From contig NZ_JAGHQU010000003.1 of the NCBI RefSeq assembly GCF_017744135.1, positions 62,001 to 126,000 on the forward strand: a stretch of 64,000 bases of DNA, in the 5' to 3' direction. This DNA is from Endozoicomonas sp. G2_2 (lineage in GTDB: Bacteria; Pseudomonadota; Gammaproteobacteria; Nevskiales; Salinisphaeraceae). The notes beneath the pieces are model-generated. The model had not been told where the DNA came from. It did not search any database and worked only from the letters and a program-made list of their open reading frames with translations. Position 1 is the stretch's first letter; every line of letters starts with the position of its first letter. A program made the position numbers and the translations under genes. Positions 27,242-36,611 of this stretch are shown one piece after another.

Positions 27242-29320
27242 ATGTTTGGAAAACTGACCCTAGACGCCCTCTACCACTACGACCCGATCATCGTTTTCGC
27301 GAACGTGATCATGGTTGGCGCCGGTGTGCTGGTGGTGGCCCTGCTCACCTATTTCCGCAAGTGGGGCTATCTCTACCGCGAATGGTTCACCACCGTGGAC
27401 CACAAGAAGATCGGGGTGGTCTATATCGTGATCGCGCTGATCTTTCTGCTGCGCGGTTTCATCGATGCGGCGATGGTGCGTGGCCAGCAGGCCACGGTCG
27501 GCGCCGGCGGCGAGGGCTATCTGAGCGCGGCCCATTTTGCCGAGCTGTTCACCGGCCACGGCACCATGATGATCTTCTTCATGGCCATGCCGTTTCTGGT
27601 GGGCCTGATGAATATCGCCATCCCGCTGCAGATCGGCGCGCGCGACGTGTCGTTTCCGTTGCTCAACGCGGTCAGCGTGTGGCTGACGGCGGCCGCCGGC
27701 GCGTTGGTGATGATCTCGCTGCTGATCGGCAGCTTCTCCGAGGCCGGCTGGTCCGGGTACACGCCGTTTTCCGGGCTCGAGCACAGCCCCGGTCCGGGTG
27801 TGGACTACTGGATCTGGGCGTTACAGATATCGGGTATCAGTACCACGCTGACCGGCGTGAATTTCGTGACCACCATCCTCAAGAAGCGCGCCCCGGGCAT
27901 GACGCTCATGCGCATGCCGATGTTCACCTGGACGGTGCTGTGCACGAGCATCCTCATCGTGGTGTCGTTTCCGGCCCTGACCGTCGCCTTGGCGCTGCTC
28001 GCGCTCGATCGCTCTGTGGGAACGCACTTCTTCACGAGCATCATGGGCGGCGACCAGATGATGTACATCAACATGTTCTGGCTCTGGGGCCATCCCGAGG
28101 TGTATATCCTCGTGCTGCCGGCCTTTGGCATCTTCTCCGAAGTGGTGACGACCTATTGCAACAAGCGTCTGTTCGGCTATACCTCGATGGTGTGGGCGAC
28201 CATGGCGATCGCGTTCCTGTCGTTCGGCGTGTGGGTGCATCACTTCTACACGATGGGTCAGGATCCGCTGCGCAACTCGATCTTCGGTATCGCGACGATG
28301 GTCATCGCCATTCCCACCGGCGTGAAGATCTACGACTGGATCTGGACCATGTTCCGCGGGCGCATCGAGTACAAGCTGCCCATGCTGTGGACGCTGGGCT
28401 TTCTCATCACCTTCGTGATGGGCGGCATGTCCGGCGTGCTGCTCGCGATTCCGGGCGCCGACTACAAGATGCACAACAGCCTGTTCCTGGTGGCGCATTT
28501 TCATAACGTGCTGATTCCGGGAACGATGTTCGGCCTGCTGGCCGGCTTCTACTACTGGTGGCCGAAGGTGTTCGGCTTCCGGCTGGACGAGAAGTGGGGC
28601 CGGCATTCCTTCTGGGGCTGGCTCGTGGGCTTCTACGTGGCCTTCGTGCCGCTGTACATGCTCGGCATCATGGGCATGCCGCGGCGCATGGTGACCTACG
28701 ACAACCCCACCTGGCAGTTCTGGCTGGTAATCGCGGCGATTGGCGCGATCATCGTGGCCTACGGCATCTTCGCCATGTTCATGCAGATCTACGTGAGCTG
28801 GCGCGACCGCGAGAAGAACGCCGACCTGACGGGTGACCCGTGGGGCGGTCGTACCCTGGAGTGGGCGATCCCGTCGCCGCCGCCGGAGTACAACTTCGCG
28901 GTGGTCCCGGAAGTGCGCGATCGCGACGCCTTCATGGAGATGAAGGTCAATAATCGGGCCTACGAGCGGCCGGCGAAGTACGAGGACATTCACATGCCCA
29001 AGTCCACGCCGTTGCCCATCGTGGTCGCCGCGCTGTCGTTCTTCTTCGGCTTTGCCTATGTCTGGCACATCTGGTGGCTGGCCGGCCTGTGCGTTCTGGG
29101 CACCGTGGCCGCGGTGATCGCGCGCAGCTTCAACGACGAAACCGAGTTCGTGATTCCGGCGTCGGAGGTTCAGGCCGACGAGGACGCGTTCCACGCACGG
29201 CTGAAGCAGGCGGATGTGTTCACCCACATCGACGGTATCCAGGAGTTCGGCGACGAGCGGACGCCGGCCGGCGCGTTCGTCGAGCCGACGACCCGGGCCA
29301 CGTCCGGCGCACCGAGCTGA
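27242..29320 (+). CDS. cyoB: Cytochrome bo3 quinol oxidase subunit I
   Basis: Catalytic heme-copper subunit, 692 residues, with the 15-helix extended form of quinol oxidases. The key residues are in place: TGHGTMMIFFMAMPF (heme b histidine), WGHPEVYILVLPAFG (copper histidine and the cross-linked tyrosine), the HH pair in the GVWVHHFY segment, and AHFHNVLIPG (heme ligands). The hydrophilic C-terminal extension (about 660-692) is Ala/Thr/Glu-rich. It follows cyoA by 24 bases and precedes cyoC by 44. It reduces oxygen to water using ubiquinol and pumps protons, the main aerobic oxidase at high oxygen. Confidence 0.96.
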   Translation: MFGKLTLDALYHYDPIIVFANVIMVGAGVLVVALLTYFRKWGYLYREWFTTVDHKKIGVVYIVIALIFLLRGFIDAAMVRGQQATVGAGGEGYLSAAHFAELFTGHGTMMIFFMAMPFLVGLMNIAIPLQIGARDVSFPLLNAVSVWLTAAAGALVMISLLIGSFSEAGWSGYTPFSGLEHSPGPGVDYWIWALQISGISTTLTGVNFVTTILKKRAPGMTLMRMPMFTWTVLCTSILIVVSFPALTVALALLALDRSVGTHFFTSIMGGDQMMYINMFWLWGHPEVYILVLPAFGIFSEVVTTYCNKRLFGYTSMVWATMAIAFLSFGVWVHHFYTMGQDPLRNSIFGIATMVIAIPTGVKIYDWIWTMFRGRIEYKLPMLWTLGFLITFVMGGMSGVLLAIPGADYKMHNSLFLVAHFHNVLIPGTMFGLLAGFYYWWPKVFGFRLDEKWGRHSFWGWLVGFYVAFVPLYMLGIMGMPRRMVTYDNPTWQFWLVIAAIGAIIVAYGIFAMFMQIYVSWRDREKNADLTGDPWGGRTLEWAIPSPPPEYNFAVVPEVRDRDAFMEMKVNNRAYERPAKYEDIHMPKSTPLPIVVAALSFFFGFAYVWHIWWLAGLCVLGTVAAVIARSFNDETEFVIPASEVQADEDAFHARLKQADVFTHIDGIQEFGDERTPAGAFVEPTTRATSGAPS

Positions 29321-29364
29321 TGGCTGCGCGACGCTTACCGACACGTATTCGAGAGGCATAGTTC

Positions 29365-29985
29365 ATGGCGTCAAGCCCTTCGTACGATCTAAACCGCGTT
29401 CGCGCTGCGGCTCGGGCGGATACCGAAGTCAACTTCGGTTTCTGGGCCTATCTGATGAGCGACGTGGTCCTGTTCTCGATGCTGTTTCTGGCGTACGTCA
29501 ATCTGTCGCAGCGATTTGCCGGCGGGCCGACGCCCGCGGATATCTTCTCGCTGCACGGCGTATTCCTGGAAACCATGGCGCTGCTGGCGTCCAGCCTCAC
29601 GTTCGGGCTCGCGATGGTGAGCCTGCATCAGGGCCGCAAAAACCACATCATCGGCTGGCTGCTGGCCACCGCCGTGCTGGGTATCTACTTCCTCTGGCAT
29701 GAAGTCAGCGAGTTCGTGCATATCATCCACGAGGGGGCGTCGTTCACGCGCAGCGGTTTTCTGTCCGCCTATTTCGGGCTCGTGGGCACCCACGGGGCGC
29801 ATGTGTTCTTCGGCCTGATCTGGATCGCGACCATGGTTGCGCAACTCGCCATCAAGGGGCTCACGCCGCCGATCGCATCGCGGCTGGCGCGGCTGAGCCT
29901 GTTCTGGCATTTCCTCGATCTCGTGTGGATCTGCGTGTTCTCGACCGTCTATCTGCCCGGAATCCTTGCAGGAGGCAGCTCATGA
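29365..29985 (+). CDS. cyoC: Cytochrome bo3 quinol oxidase subunit III
   Basis: Five-helix membrane subunit of 206 residues (NFGFWAYLMSDVVLFSMLFLAYVNL at the first helix; GTHGAHVFFGLIWI and FWHFLDLVWICVFSTVYL near the end), typical of CyoC. It stabilises the core and probably the proton path. ATG 29365 follows AGAGG. Its stop overlaps the cyoD start by four bases. Confidence 0.95.
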   Translation: MASSPSYDLNRVRAAARADTEVNFGFWAYLMSDVVLFSMLFLAYVNLSQRFAGGPTPADIFSLHGVFLETMALLASSLTFGLAMVSLHQGRKNHIIGWLLATAVLGIYFLWHEVSEFVHIIHEGASFTRSGFLSAYFGLVGTHGAHVFFGLIWIATMVAQLAIKGLTPPIASRLARLSLFWHFLDLVWICVFSTVYLPGILAGGSS

Positions 29986-30317
29986 GCCATTCCGACGACG
30001 CCACCCCCGGTCACGCGCCGACCGCGCGCGGCTATGTCATGGGGTACCTGGCCGCGCTGGTGCTGACGCTGATTCCGTTCGGCGCGGTTTACTACGACCT
30101 CATGTCGCAGGGCGCGATCCTTCTGGTGATCGCGATCACGGCGGTGCTGCAGCTGGGTGTGCATCTGCGATTCTTCCTGCATCTGGACATGTCGCAGGAG
30201 CAGCGCTGGAATACGATTTCCGTGCTGTTTTCGGTGTTCACGATGTTCGTCATGGTCGGCGGTACGCTGTGGCTGTTTTACAGCCTGTACGCGCGACACA
30301 TGATGATCGGCTACTGA
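29982..30317 (+). CDS. cyoD: Cytochrome bo3 quinol oxidase subunit IV
   Basis: Small three-helix assembly subunit of 111 residues; the histidine-containing LGVHLRFFLHLDMS loop is the CyoD hallmark. Coupled to cyoC by ATGA overlap. The operon ends here at a strong terminator (30353-30387): no cyoE (heme O synthase) follows, as it does in E. coli, so heme O synthesis must be encoded elsewhere. Confidence 0.94.
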   Translation: MSHSDDATPGHAPTARGYVMGYLAALVLTLIPFGAVYYDLMSQGAILLVIAITAVLQLGVHLRFFLHLDMSQEQRWNTISVLFSVFTMFVMVGGTLWLFYSLYARHMMIGY

Positions 30318-30352
30318 CCGCAGGGCCGCACCCGAACAGGCCCTGCACGCAT

Positions 30353-30387
30353 AAAAAAACCCCGCGCCGATCGGCGCGGGGTTTTTT
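30353..30387. terminator. Strong bidirectional terminator
   Basis: A near-perfect palindrome: A-run, then ACCCCGCGCCGA at 30359-30370 paired with TCGGCGCGGGGT at 30371-30382, then a T-run. It can end cyoABCD on the plus strand and the acidic exported protein gene on the minus strand. Confidence 0.92.
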
Positions 30388-30408
30388 GTTGGCCGACAGG
30401 CCGACGAT

Positions 30409-30816
30409 CTATTCGTCGGCGCCGACCTTGCCGTTGGCGTTGCCCTGGGCATTGGCGTCAACGTCCGCCGCGTTGTCCGACGACATGCTGCTTTCGCTTT
30501 CCATGTCCGACTCGGCGTCGTGGTCCATGCCGCCCTGGGCATTGGAGTCGACGTCTGCCGAGGTATCGACGTCCGCATCTGCGCCGGCGCCAACCGAGCT
30601 GTCGCTCTCGGCGTGGCCCTCGGCGTGATCCATGCCGGTTTCGCTGGTGGTCGAGGTATCGGCCTGGGTGTCCACGTCCGCGCCGACACCGACGCCCGTG
30701 TTCACGCCGGCCTCTGCGCCGGTCGCGGTATCGGTGCCCACGGCCGTATCGGCCAGCGCGGCGCCGCTGGTCAGGGCCAGTGCGGTGGCGGTTGCAATCG
30801 CAAGCTGCTTGTACAT
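30409..30816 (-). CDS. Exported acidic low-complexity protein
   Basis: A 135-residue predicted periplasmic or secreted protein. The signal peptide ([22 protein letters not shown]) is followed by a sequence almost entirely of Ala, Asp, Gly, Ser, Thr and Val with recurring units such as DVDTxAD, GADx[13 protein letters not shown] and [10 protein letters not shown]. It has very few basic residues and no recognised domain, so an unfolded, strongly negative chain is likely. The spaced Asp pairs might bind divalent cations, but they do not form a clean EF-hand or RTX pattern. ATG 30816 is chosen because AGGAG lies 7 bases upstream; a longer frame upstream lacks this. Function unknown. Confidence 0.6.
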   Translation of the reverse strand: MYKQLAIATATALALTSGAALADTAVGTDTATGAEAGVNTGVGVGADVDTQADTSTTSETGMDHAEGHAESDSSVGAGADADVDTSADVDSNAQGGMDHDAESDMESESSMSSDNAADVDANAQGNANGKVGADE

Positions 30817-30982
30817 GAGATCTCCTCGATCGTTGAAGTACACAGGGCAATCGCTGCCCTTGGCTACGCACCCTCTGCGCCTGCGGCTGAATCGAGAGTT
30901 AACAGGCGGCGGGGCCAGGCCGATGCACACGGCATGCGGCGTGCTTGTAACCTGTGCATACGGCCCATGCTTTGTTGAACGG

Positions 30983-31387
30983 ATGTCGATACCCGTTTCC
31001 ATTCTCGCGATTGCGCTCGGCGCAGCCTGTGGTGCCAACCTGCGCTGGGCTCTGGGGCTAGCGTTGAATGCGCTGTTTCCGGCGTTGCCGCCCGGCACGC
31101 TCGCGGCCAATCTGCTCGGGGCCTGGCTCGTCGGCATCGCAATCGCGGTGTTCGCGGCGCTGCCGGAGCTCTCGCCGTTCTGGAAACTGGCGATCATCAC
31201 CGGCTTCCTCGGCGCGCTGACCACGTTCTCGACCTTTTCGGCCGAGATATTCACCCAGATCCAGGGCGGCCGGTTCGGCTGGGCATTCACCGGAATCGCC
31301 GTGCATGTGGCCGGTTCGCTGGCCATGACGGGGCTGGGTATGGGTACGGTGGCGTTGTTACGCCAACTCGTCGGGGCTGCCCGATGA
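30983..31387 (+). CDS. crcB: Fluoride ion channel CrcB
   Basis: Small four-helix membrane protein of 134 residues exporting fluoride as a dual-topology dimer. The N-terminal [10 protein letters not shown] segment and [15 protein letters not shown] loop carry the conserved Fluc pore residues. A CrcB-associated DUF190 gene starts 15 bases after its stop. I looked for the fluoride riboswitch upstream (30817-30982) and did not find its conserved core, so control is by some other means or the element is too divergent for me to see. Confidence 0.9.
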   Translation: MSIPVSILAIALGAACGANLRWALGLALNALFPALPPGTLAANLLGAWLVGIAIAVFAALPELSPFWKLAIITGFLGALTTFSTFSAEIFTQIQGGRFGWAFTGIAVHVAGSLAMTGLGMGTVALLRQLVGAAR

Positions 31388-31402
31388 AGGTCAAAGTTTC
31401 AC

Positions 31403-31729
31403 ATGAAAGGATTTGAAGTGTTGTTCATCGCGCCGCGCTCGCGCCGTTTCGACGGCGAGCCGGTGCTGGATCTGATCGCCGCACTCGCGCGTGACCAGGG
31501 CATCGAACGCAGTACGCGGCGTGTCGACGCCGAGGGCACGGGCAGCAGCGGCCACACCCATTCCGCCCATTTCTTCGAGCAGGCCGACGAGCCGGAAGAG
31601 CTGATGTTCGTCGTCGACGGCGGCGCCGCCGACAAGCTCATCCGCGCGGTCGAGGATCGCGAGATCCCGGTGTTCTGCCTGCGCCGCGCGATCGACTACT
31701 GGCGCTTCGGCGATGACGGCCAGGCCTAG
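31403..31729 (+). CDS. DUF190 family (PII-like) protein
   Basis: A 108-residue protein of the DUF190 family, which adopts a PII-like alpha/beta fold. The sequence around [27 protein letters not shown] and [13 protein letters not shown] is typical; the conserved HSxHFFEL-type segment is clear. These proteins are commonly encoded next to crcB, as here, and are thought to regulate or assist fluoride export. It ends convergently with arsH: the two stop codons overlap by a few bases (31726-31729). Confidence 0.85.
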   Translation: MKGFEVLFIAPRSRRFDGEPVLDLIAALARDQGIERSTRRVDAEGTGSSGHTHSAHFFEQADEPEELMFVVDGGAADKLIRAVEDREIPVFCLRRAIDYWRFGDDGQA

Positions 31730-32430
31730 ATCGAAGCCTGGTTGACGCGCTTCGACAGCGCCTCGGGGCTTTCGCGGCGCTCGGAGTAGCGCTCGGTGAG
31801 ATAGTCGCTCTGGCCACGGAGCAGGTAGGTGAACTTCACCAGTTCCTCCATCACGTCCACCACGCGGTCGTAGTAGGGCGAGGCCTTCATGCGCCCGGCC
31901 TCGTCGAATTCGTTGAAGGCCTTGGGCACCGACGACTGGTTGGGGATCGTGAACATGCGCATCCAGCGCCCGAGTACGCGCAGCGAGTTCACCACGTTGA
32001 ACGACTGCGAGCCGCCACAGACCTGCATCACCGCCAGGGTGCGGCCCTGGGTCGGGCGCATGCCGCCGATCGACAGCGGCAGCCAGTCGATCTGGCTCTT
32101 GAACACGCCGGTGATGTTGCCGTGGCGTTCCGGGCTGCACCAGACCTGGCCTTCCGACCAGAACGCCAGCTCGCGCAGTTCGGCGACCTTGGGATGGTCG
32201 GCATCCGTTTCATCGGGTAGCGGCAGCCCGTGCGGATCGAAGATACGGGTTTCGGCGCCGAAGGCCCGCAGCAGGCGCGCGGCCTCTTCGGTCAGCAGCC
32301 GGCTGTAGGAGCGTTCGCGCAACGAGCCGTAGAGCAGCAGGATGCGCGGCGGATGGCCGTCGTCGCTGTCGTCGCGCAGTGTTAGTGCATCGGGGTCGAG
32401 ATTCGGCAGATCGTGCATGGCAGGGCTCAT
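31726..32430 (-). CDS. arsH: ArsH, NADPH-dependent FMN reductase / organoarsenical oxidase
   Basis: Flavodoxin-fold oxidoreductase of 234 residues. The FMN phosphate loop is [10 protein letters not shown] (about 36-45), with [17 protein letters not shown] and the [21 protein letters not shown] stretch as in ArsH. Characterised relatives oxidise trivalent methylated arsenicals to the less toxic pentavalent form or reduce quinones and metals. Last gene of the minus-strand arsenic operon, 7 bases after arsB. Its 3' end meets the DUF190 gene of the fluoride pair. Confidence 0.92.
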   Translation of the reverse strand: MSPAMHDLPNLDPDALTLRDDSDDGHPPRILLLYGSLRERSYSRLLTEEAARLLRAFGAETRIFDPHGLPLPDETDADHPKVAELRELAFWSEGQVWCSPERHGNITGVFKSQIDWLPLSIGGMRPTQGRTLAVMQVCGGSQSFNVVNSLRVLGRWMRMFTIPNQSSVPKAFNEFDEAGRMKASPYYDRVVDVMEELVKFTYLLRGQSDYLTERYSERRESPEALSKRVNQASI

Positions 32431-32437
32431 TTTGAAA

Positions 32438-33730
<1,293 letters not shown>

Positions 33731-33740
33731 GAACGATCCT

Positions 33741-33769
33741 GGAAAAAATACAGGGCCGCCAGGCGGCCC
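33741..33769 (-). terminator. Possible attenuator between arsC and arsB
   Basis: On the minus strand, a GC-rich stem (GGGCCGC/GCGGCCC at 33753-33769 in plus coordinates) followed by TGTA and then TTTTTT (33743-33748). It has the look of a weak rho-independent terminator inside the operon, ahead of the arsB ribosome-binding site. Confidence 0.45.
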
Positions 33770-33786
33770 AGCGAGGGGCTATCTGC

Positions 33787-34212
33787 TTACTGCGCGGCTG
33801 TCCGAGAATGGTCGGCAAGCAGGGTGCTGACGTGATCGCGGACAAGGTCGCGGGTGGCGGCGAATATGGCCGCAACCTCGGCGTCGCTACCGGTTGCACC
33901 CGCCGGGTCGTCGATCGGCCAGTGCTGCTTGTTCGTGTCGGGCGGCAACAACGGGCAATGCTCGTCGGCATGGCCGCAGACCGTGATCACCAGGTCGGCC
34001 CAATCGAGATCTGCGTCGGCGAGGATCGCGGAATGCTGGCTGGTGATATCCACGCCGGCTTCCTGCATGGTTGCGACCGCATTCGGGTTGAGGCCGTGGG
34101 CCTCCAGACCGGCCGAACGCACGGCGATATCGGCGCCGCCGAGATGACGGGTCCAGCCCTCGGCCATTTGCGAACGGCAGCTGTTGCCGGTGCATAGATA
34201 CAGGATGTTCAT
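33787..34212 (-). CDS. arsC: Arsenate reductase, thioredoxin-coupled LMW-phosphatase type (ArsC)
   Basis: Cytosolic arsenate reductase of 141 residues with a low-molecular-weight phosphatase fold. The P-loop CTGNSCRS starts at the nucleophile Cys7, and Cys79 and Cys86 complete the redox relay found in the Staphylococcus pI258 type enzyme, which is recycled by thioredoxin. It reduces arsenate to arsenite for export by ArsB. ATG 34212 is preceded by AAGGA. A second ArsC-like protein is the first gene of the same operon. Confidence 0.92.
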   Translation of the reverse strand: MNILYLCTGNSCRSQMAEGWTRHLGGADIAVRSAGLEAHGLNPNAVATMQEAGVDITSQHSAILADADLDWADLVITVCGHADEHCPLLPPDTNKQHWPIDDPAGATGSDAEVAAIFAATRDLVRDHVSTLLADHSRTAAQ

Positions 34213-34243
34213 CGCGAGTCCTTGCAGATCAGTGAGAAGCAGG

Positions 34244-34624
34244 TCAGCTGTCGCAGCGGCCTTCCGGGCGGTCGGGCATATGCGCCAGGCGGCGGGCGTC
34301 GCCGGCAAACGGGGCATCGTGCGCGTGTGCGGCGACGACATCGCCCAGCGTGCGCCGCGCCCATAACGGCAGCGTGTCCGACAGGCGGTAGTGCACCCAG
34401 ATGCGTTCACGCCGGTCGGCGACCAGGCCGGCCTCGCGTAGCAGCTTGAGATGGCGCGAGATCTTGGGTTGCGAGAGTTCCAGTGCATGCACCAGTTCGC
34501 AGACGCACAGCTCGCCGTGGTTCACGATCAGCGCCAGACAGCGCAGACGGGTGCTGTCGGCCAGCGCCTGGAAGATCGCTTCCGGCACGGCCGCGGTAGT
34601 CGCATCCGCGGTTGCGGCATTCAT
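34244..34624 (-). CDS. arsR: ArsR-family arsenic-responsive repressor
   Basis: Winged-helix metalloregulator of 126 residues. The As(III) sensing pair is CVC (Cys40, Cys42) inside ELCVCELVHAL at the start of the recognition helix, followed by SQPKISRHLKLLREAGLV. It should repress the operon from the dyad at 35165-35190 and release it when arsenite binds. ATG 34624 overlaps the stop of the upstream ArsC-like gene by four bases (ATGA). Confidence 0.93.
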   Translation of the reverse strand: MNAATADATTAAVPEAIFQALADSTRLRCLALIVNHGELCVCELVHALELSQPKISRHLKLLREAGLVADRRERIWVHYRLSDTLPLWARRTLGDVVAAHAHDAPFAGDARRLAHMPDRPEGRCDS

Positions 34625-35151
34625 GCCGTGGTCTCCCTGTCTTCGGTTGCGTCCAGTCGGCCGATCGAGTCCACCTCCGACTGCAGGCTGAGCCGATCGA
34701 GCGAAGCGATCGGCAGATTGGCGAACAACTGGATGCGGCTGCGCATCGCGTAGAAGGCCTTGCGAAACGCCTGCTGGCGGGTCGCATCGTCGCCTTCGAC
34801 CCGCGATGGATCGTCGATGCCCCAGTGCGCCGTGACCGGGTGGCCGGGCCAGGCGGGGCAGGTCTGATCGCGCGTCTTGTCGCAGACGCTGAACACGAAA
34901 TCCATCGTCGGCGCGTCGGCGTGCTCGAACGCGCGCCAGTCCTTCGGGTGCAGATCGTCGGTGGGGATCTGCATGGAACGCAGCAGATCGGCGGCGAGCG
35001 GATGAATGCGTGCCCCCGGTTCGCTGCCGGCACTGAAACCGCGCAGGTTGGTATGCGAGAGGCTGTTGAGCAGCGCCTCGCCAAAGATGCTCCGTGCGCT
35101 GTTGTGGGTGCACAGGAACAGGACGTTGTAGGTTCGCTCGGCGTCGCGCAT
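34621..35151 (-). CDS. Second ArsC-like LMW-phosphatase family protein
   Basis: First gene of the arsenic operon, 176 residues, another low-molecular-weight phosphatase-fold protein. Its P-loop is CTHNSARS (Cys14), with alanine where the other ArsC has a second cysteine. Cys90 and Cys98 (SVCDKTRDQTCPAWPG) stand where the relay cysteines are expected, so it may be an arsenate reductase too. The C-terminal 55 residues extend beyond the usual fold. ATG 35151 is preferred to an upstream ATG at 35208 because the latter would place the operator inside the coding sequence. The two ArsC proteins share the WGIDDP/WPIDDP motif. Confidence 0.88.
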   Translation of the reverse strand: MRDAERTYNVLFLCTHNSARSIFGEALLNSLSHTNLRGFSAGSEPGARIHPLAADLLRSMQIPTDDLHPKDWRAFEHADAPTMDFVFSVCDKTRDQTCPAWPGHPVTAHWGIDDPSRVEGDDATRQQAFRKAFYAMRSRIQLFANLPIASLDRLSLQSEVDSIGRLDATEDRETTA

Positions 35152-35164
35152 AAATACGATCCTC

Positions 35165-35205
35165 CGTATATTCGAAATATAGAATATACGTGAAAGCGTA
35201 TATTG
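35165..35205. promoter_or_regulatory. ArsR operator upstream of the arsenic operon
   Basis: Perfect dyad CGTATATTC (35165-35173), 8-base spacer, GAATATACG (35182-35190), followed by a further half-site CGTATATTG at 35197-35205. AT-rich dyads of this ATATTC-N-GAATAT kind are typical ArsR sites. The dyad lies 14 bases ahead of the first gene, where bound repressor would block transcription. Confidence 0.75.
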
Positions 35206-35250
35206 CAAGCGCTGCCTGGTTTGCCGGGCCGCTGTGCAGCCTGCCGGCGC

Positions 35251-35925
35251 CTAGCGCTTTTGATTCAGCAGATCGGGCAGGTCGTGAAAATCGGAAAAAC
35301 GCGTCAACGCGGCGTCGGGATGGTTGCCGATCGCGCCGTGCGGGTCGTAGCCGAATACGCGCATGCCGGCGCGCCGCGCGGCCTCCACGCCCGCGTCGCT
35401 GTCCTCGATCACGGCACAGTGGGCCGGGGCGACGCCGAGTGCGGCGGCCGCGGTCAGGAACAAGTCCGGCTCGGGTTTCCAGACGCCAATGGTGTAGGCG
35501 CTGAACACGAACTCGCCAAAATAGCGGGCGAGGTCGGTGGTTTCGAGCGCGACCGCGAGTTTCTTCTCCGGGCCGCTGGAAGCCACGCATTTGGGCAGGT
35601 CGATGGCCTCGATGGCCTCGCGCACGCCGGGCATGGGTTCGAGCGCGCGGGCGAACAGGCCATACATATGCTCGCGATAGCGCTGGGTGAAATCGCCGGC
35701 GACGGTCACCCCGTGGCGCGCAGCCAGGGTGTCGATCATGGCCTCGAACTGGCCGCCGCGGAACTCGCGCTCGATCGCAACGGCATCGAGGTCGAGGCCG
35801 TGGTCCGCGGCGAACAGCTCGGCCACGCCGCGGGCGTTGAGCAGTTCGCTGTCCACCAGCGTGCCGTCGCAGTCGAAGATCACCGCCGCGATGGGCGTGT
35901 CCGCGGAATCGGTAGTGTCGGTCAT
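35251..35925 (-). CDS. HAD-superfamily phosphatase (beta-phosphoglucomutase-like)
   Basis: Cytosolic HAD-IA hydrolase of 224 residues. The nucleophile motif FDCDGTLVDSE (Asp18 and Asp20) opens it, CVASSGPEKKL is motif II, KPEPDLFL carries the motif III lysine and IEDSDAGVEAA is the motif IV acid pair. A helical cap domain sits between motifs I and II. Similar proteins are sugar-phosphate phosphatases such as YieH or YniC. ATG 35925 is chosen over an upstream ATG at 36045. It is read on the same strand as, but downstream of nothing related to, the arsenic operon and lies before the divergent MarR-type regulator. Confidence 0.85.
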   Translation of the reverse strand: MTDTTDSADTPIAAVIFDCDGTLVDSELLNARGVAELFAADHGLDLDAVAIEREFRGGQFEAMIDTLAARHGVTVAGDFTQRYREHMYGLFARALEPMPGVREAIEAIDLPKCVASSGPEKKLAVALETTDLARYFGEFVFSAYTIGVWKPEPDLFLTAAAALGVAPAHCAVIEDSDAGVEAARRAGMRVFGYDPHGAIGNHPDAALTRFSDFHDLPDLLNQKR

Positions 35926-36137
35926 CCGTTTTCTCTTGCAAGTACAGGGCGCCGCGGTCGGTCGGGTGCGGCGATCAAGCCCGAACGATGGGGACGGATA
36001 CGCGCAGCTAAACCGTGGGCGTAGTTCGACCCCGACGGGCGACATGACCGACCGCTGAGAGAGTGCGCTCTCTGAGTCGCATCTTTCGTTACGTTCAGTA
36101 TTGATTGAATGACGATTTGGGCCTACGCTGCCCGCCC

Positions 36138-36611
36138 ATGAGCGATTCCCACGACGCCGTTACCGCGTTCATCGAACGCATGGGTCTGTCCGCGCAGAAC
36201 GATGGTCTGCCGCGGATTGCTGGTCGGATGATCGGCTACTTCATCATTCACGGCGGGCCCACGAGCCTGGCGGCGCTGGCCGAATCTCTGCAGGTGTCGC
36301 GCGCAAGCGTAAGCACCAACGCGCGTTTTCTGCGCGATCTCGGCATTCTCGAAGCCACGACCGTGCCGGGCGATCGCCAGGATTATTATCGGCTCGCCGA
36401 ACGCCACTATGTGCGTCTGCTGGAAGGCCACGTCGAGCGCATGGGCACCATGAGCGACTCGCTGGCCCAGGCCGAGCGGGAGCTGCCGGCCGGCATGGAC
36501 GGTGCCCGTGAACGCCTCGAGGACATGCACGATTTCATCGACATCGCGCGCGATCACACCCGTGACCTGATCGAGCGCCTGGCGGCCCGCGGGAAGAACA
36601 ACGATGCCTAG
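36138..36611 (+). CDS. MarR/GbsR-family transcriptional regulator
   Basis: Winged-helix regulator of 157 residues. LAALAESLQVSRASVSTNARFLRDLGILEATTVPGDRQDYYRLAE (about 47-90) is the DNA-binding unit of the GbsR-like branch, flanked by dimerisation helices. Its stop overlaps the start of an RND adaptor gene by 8 bases, so it is the first gene of an efflux operon that it most likely represses. The upstream sequence at 36091-36106 contains TTCA-N8-TGAA, a weak candidate for its own operator. ATG 36138 starts the family-like N-terminus; an alternative TTG lies at 36105. Confidence 0.85.
   Translation: MSDSHDAVTAFIERMGLSAQNDGLPRIAGRMIGYFIIHGGPTSLAALAESLQVSRASVSTNARFLRDLGILEATTVPGDRQDYYRLAERHYVRLLEGHVERMGTMSDSLAQAERELPAGMDGARERLEDMHDFIDIARDHTRDLIERLAARGKNNDA

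Noticed and set aside
27821-29359. 512-codon minus-strand frame opposite cyoB
   Set aside because: Antisense shadow of a highly conserved gene.
30817-30982. Fluoride riboswitch upstream of crcB
   Set aside because: The conserved GG-GAUG and pseudoknot core were not found in either orientation.
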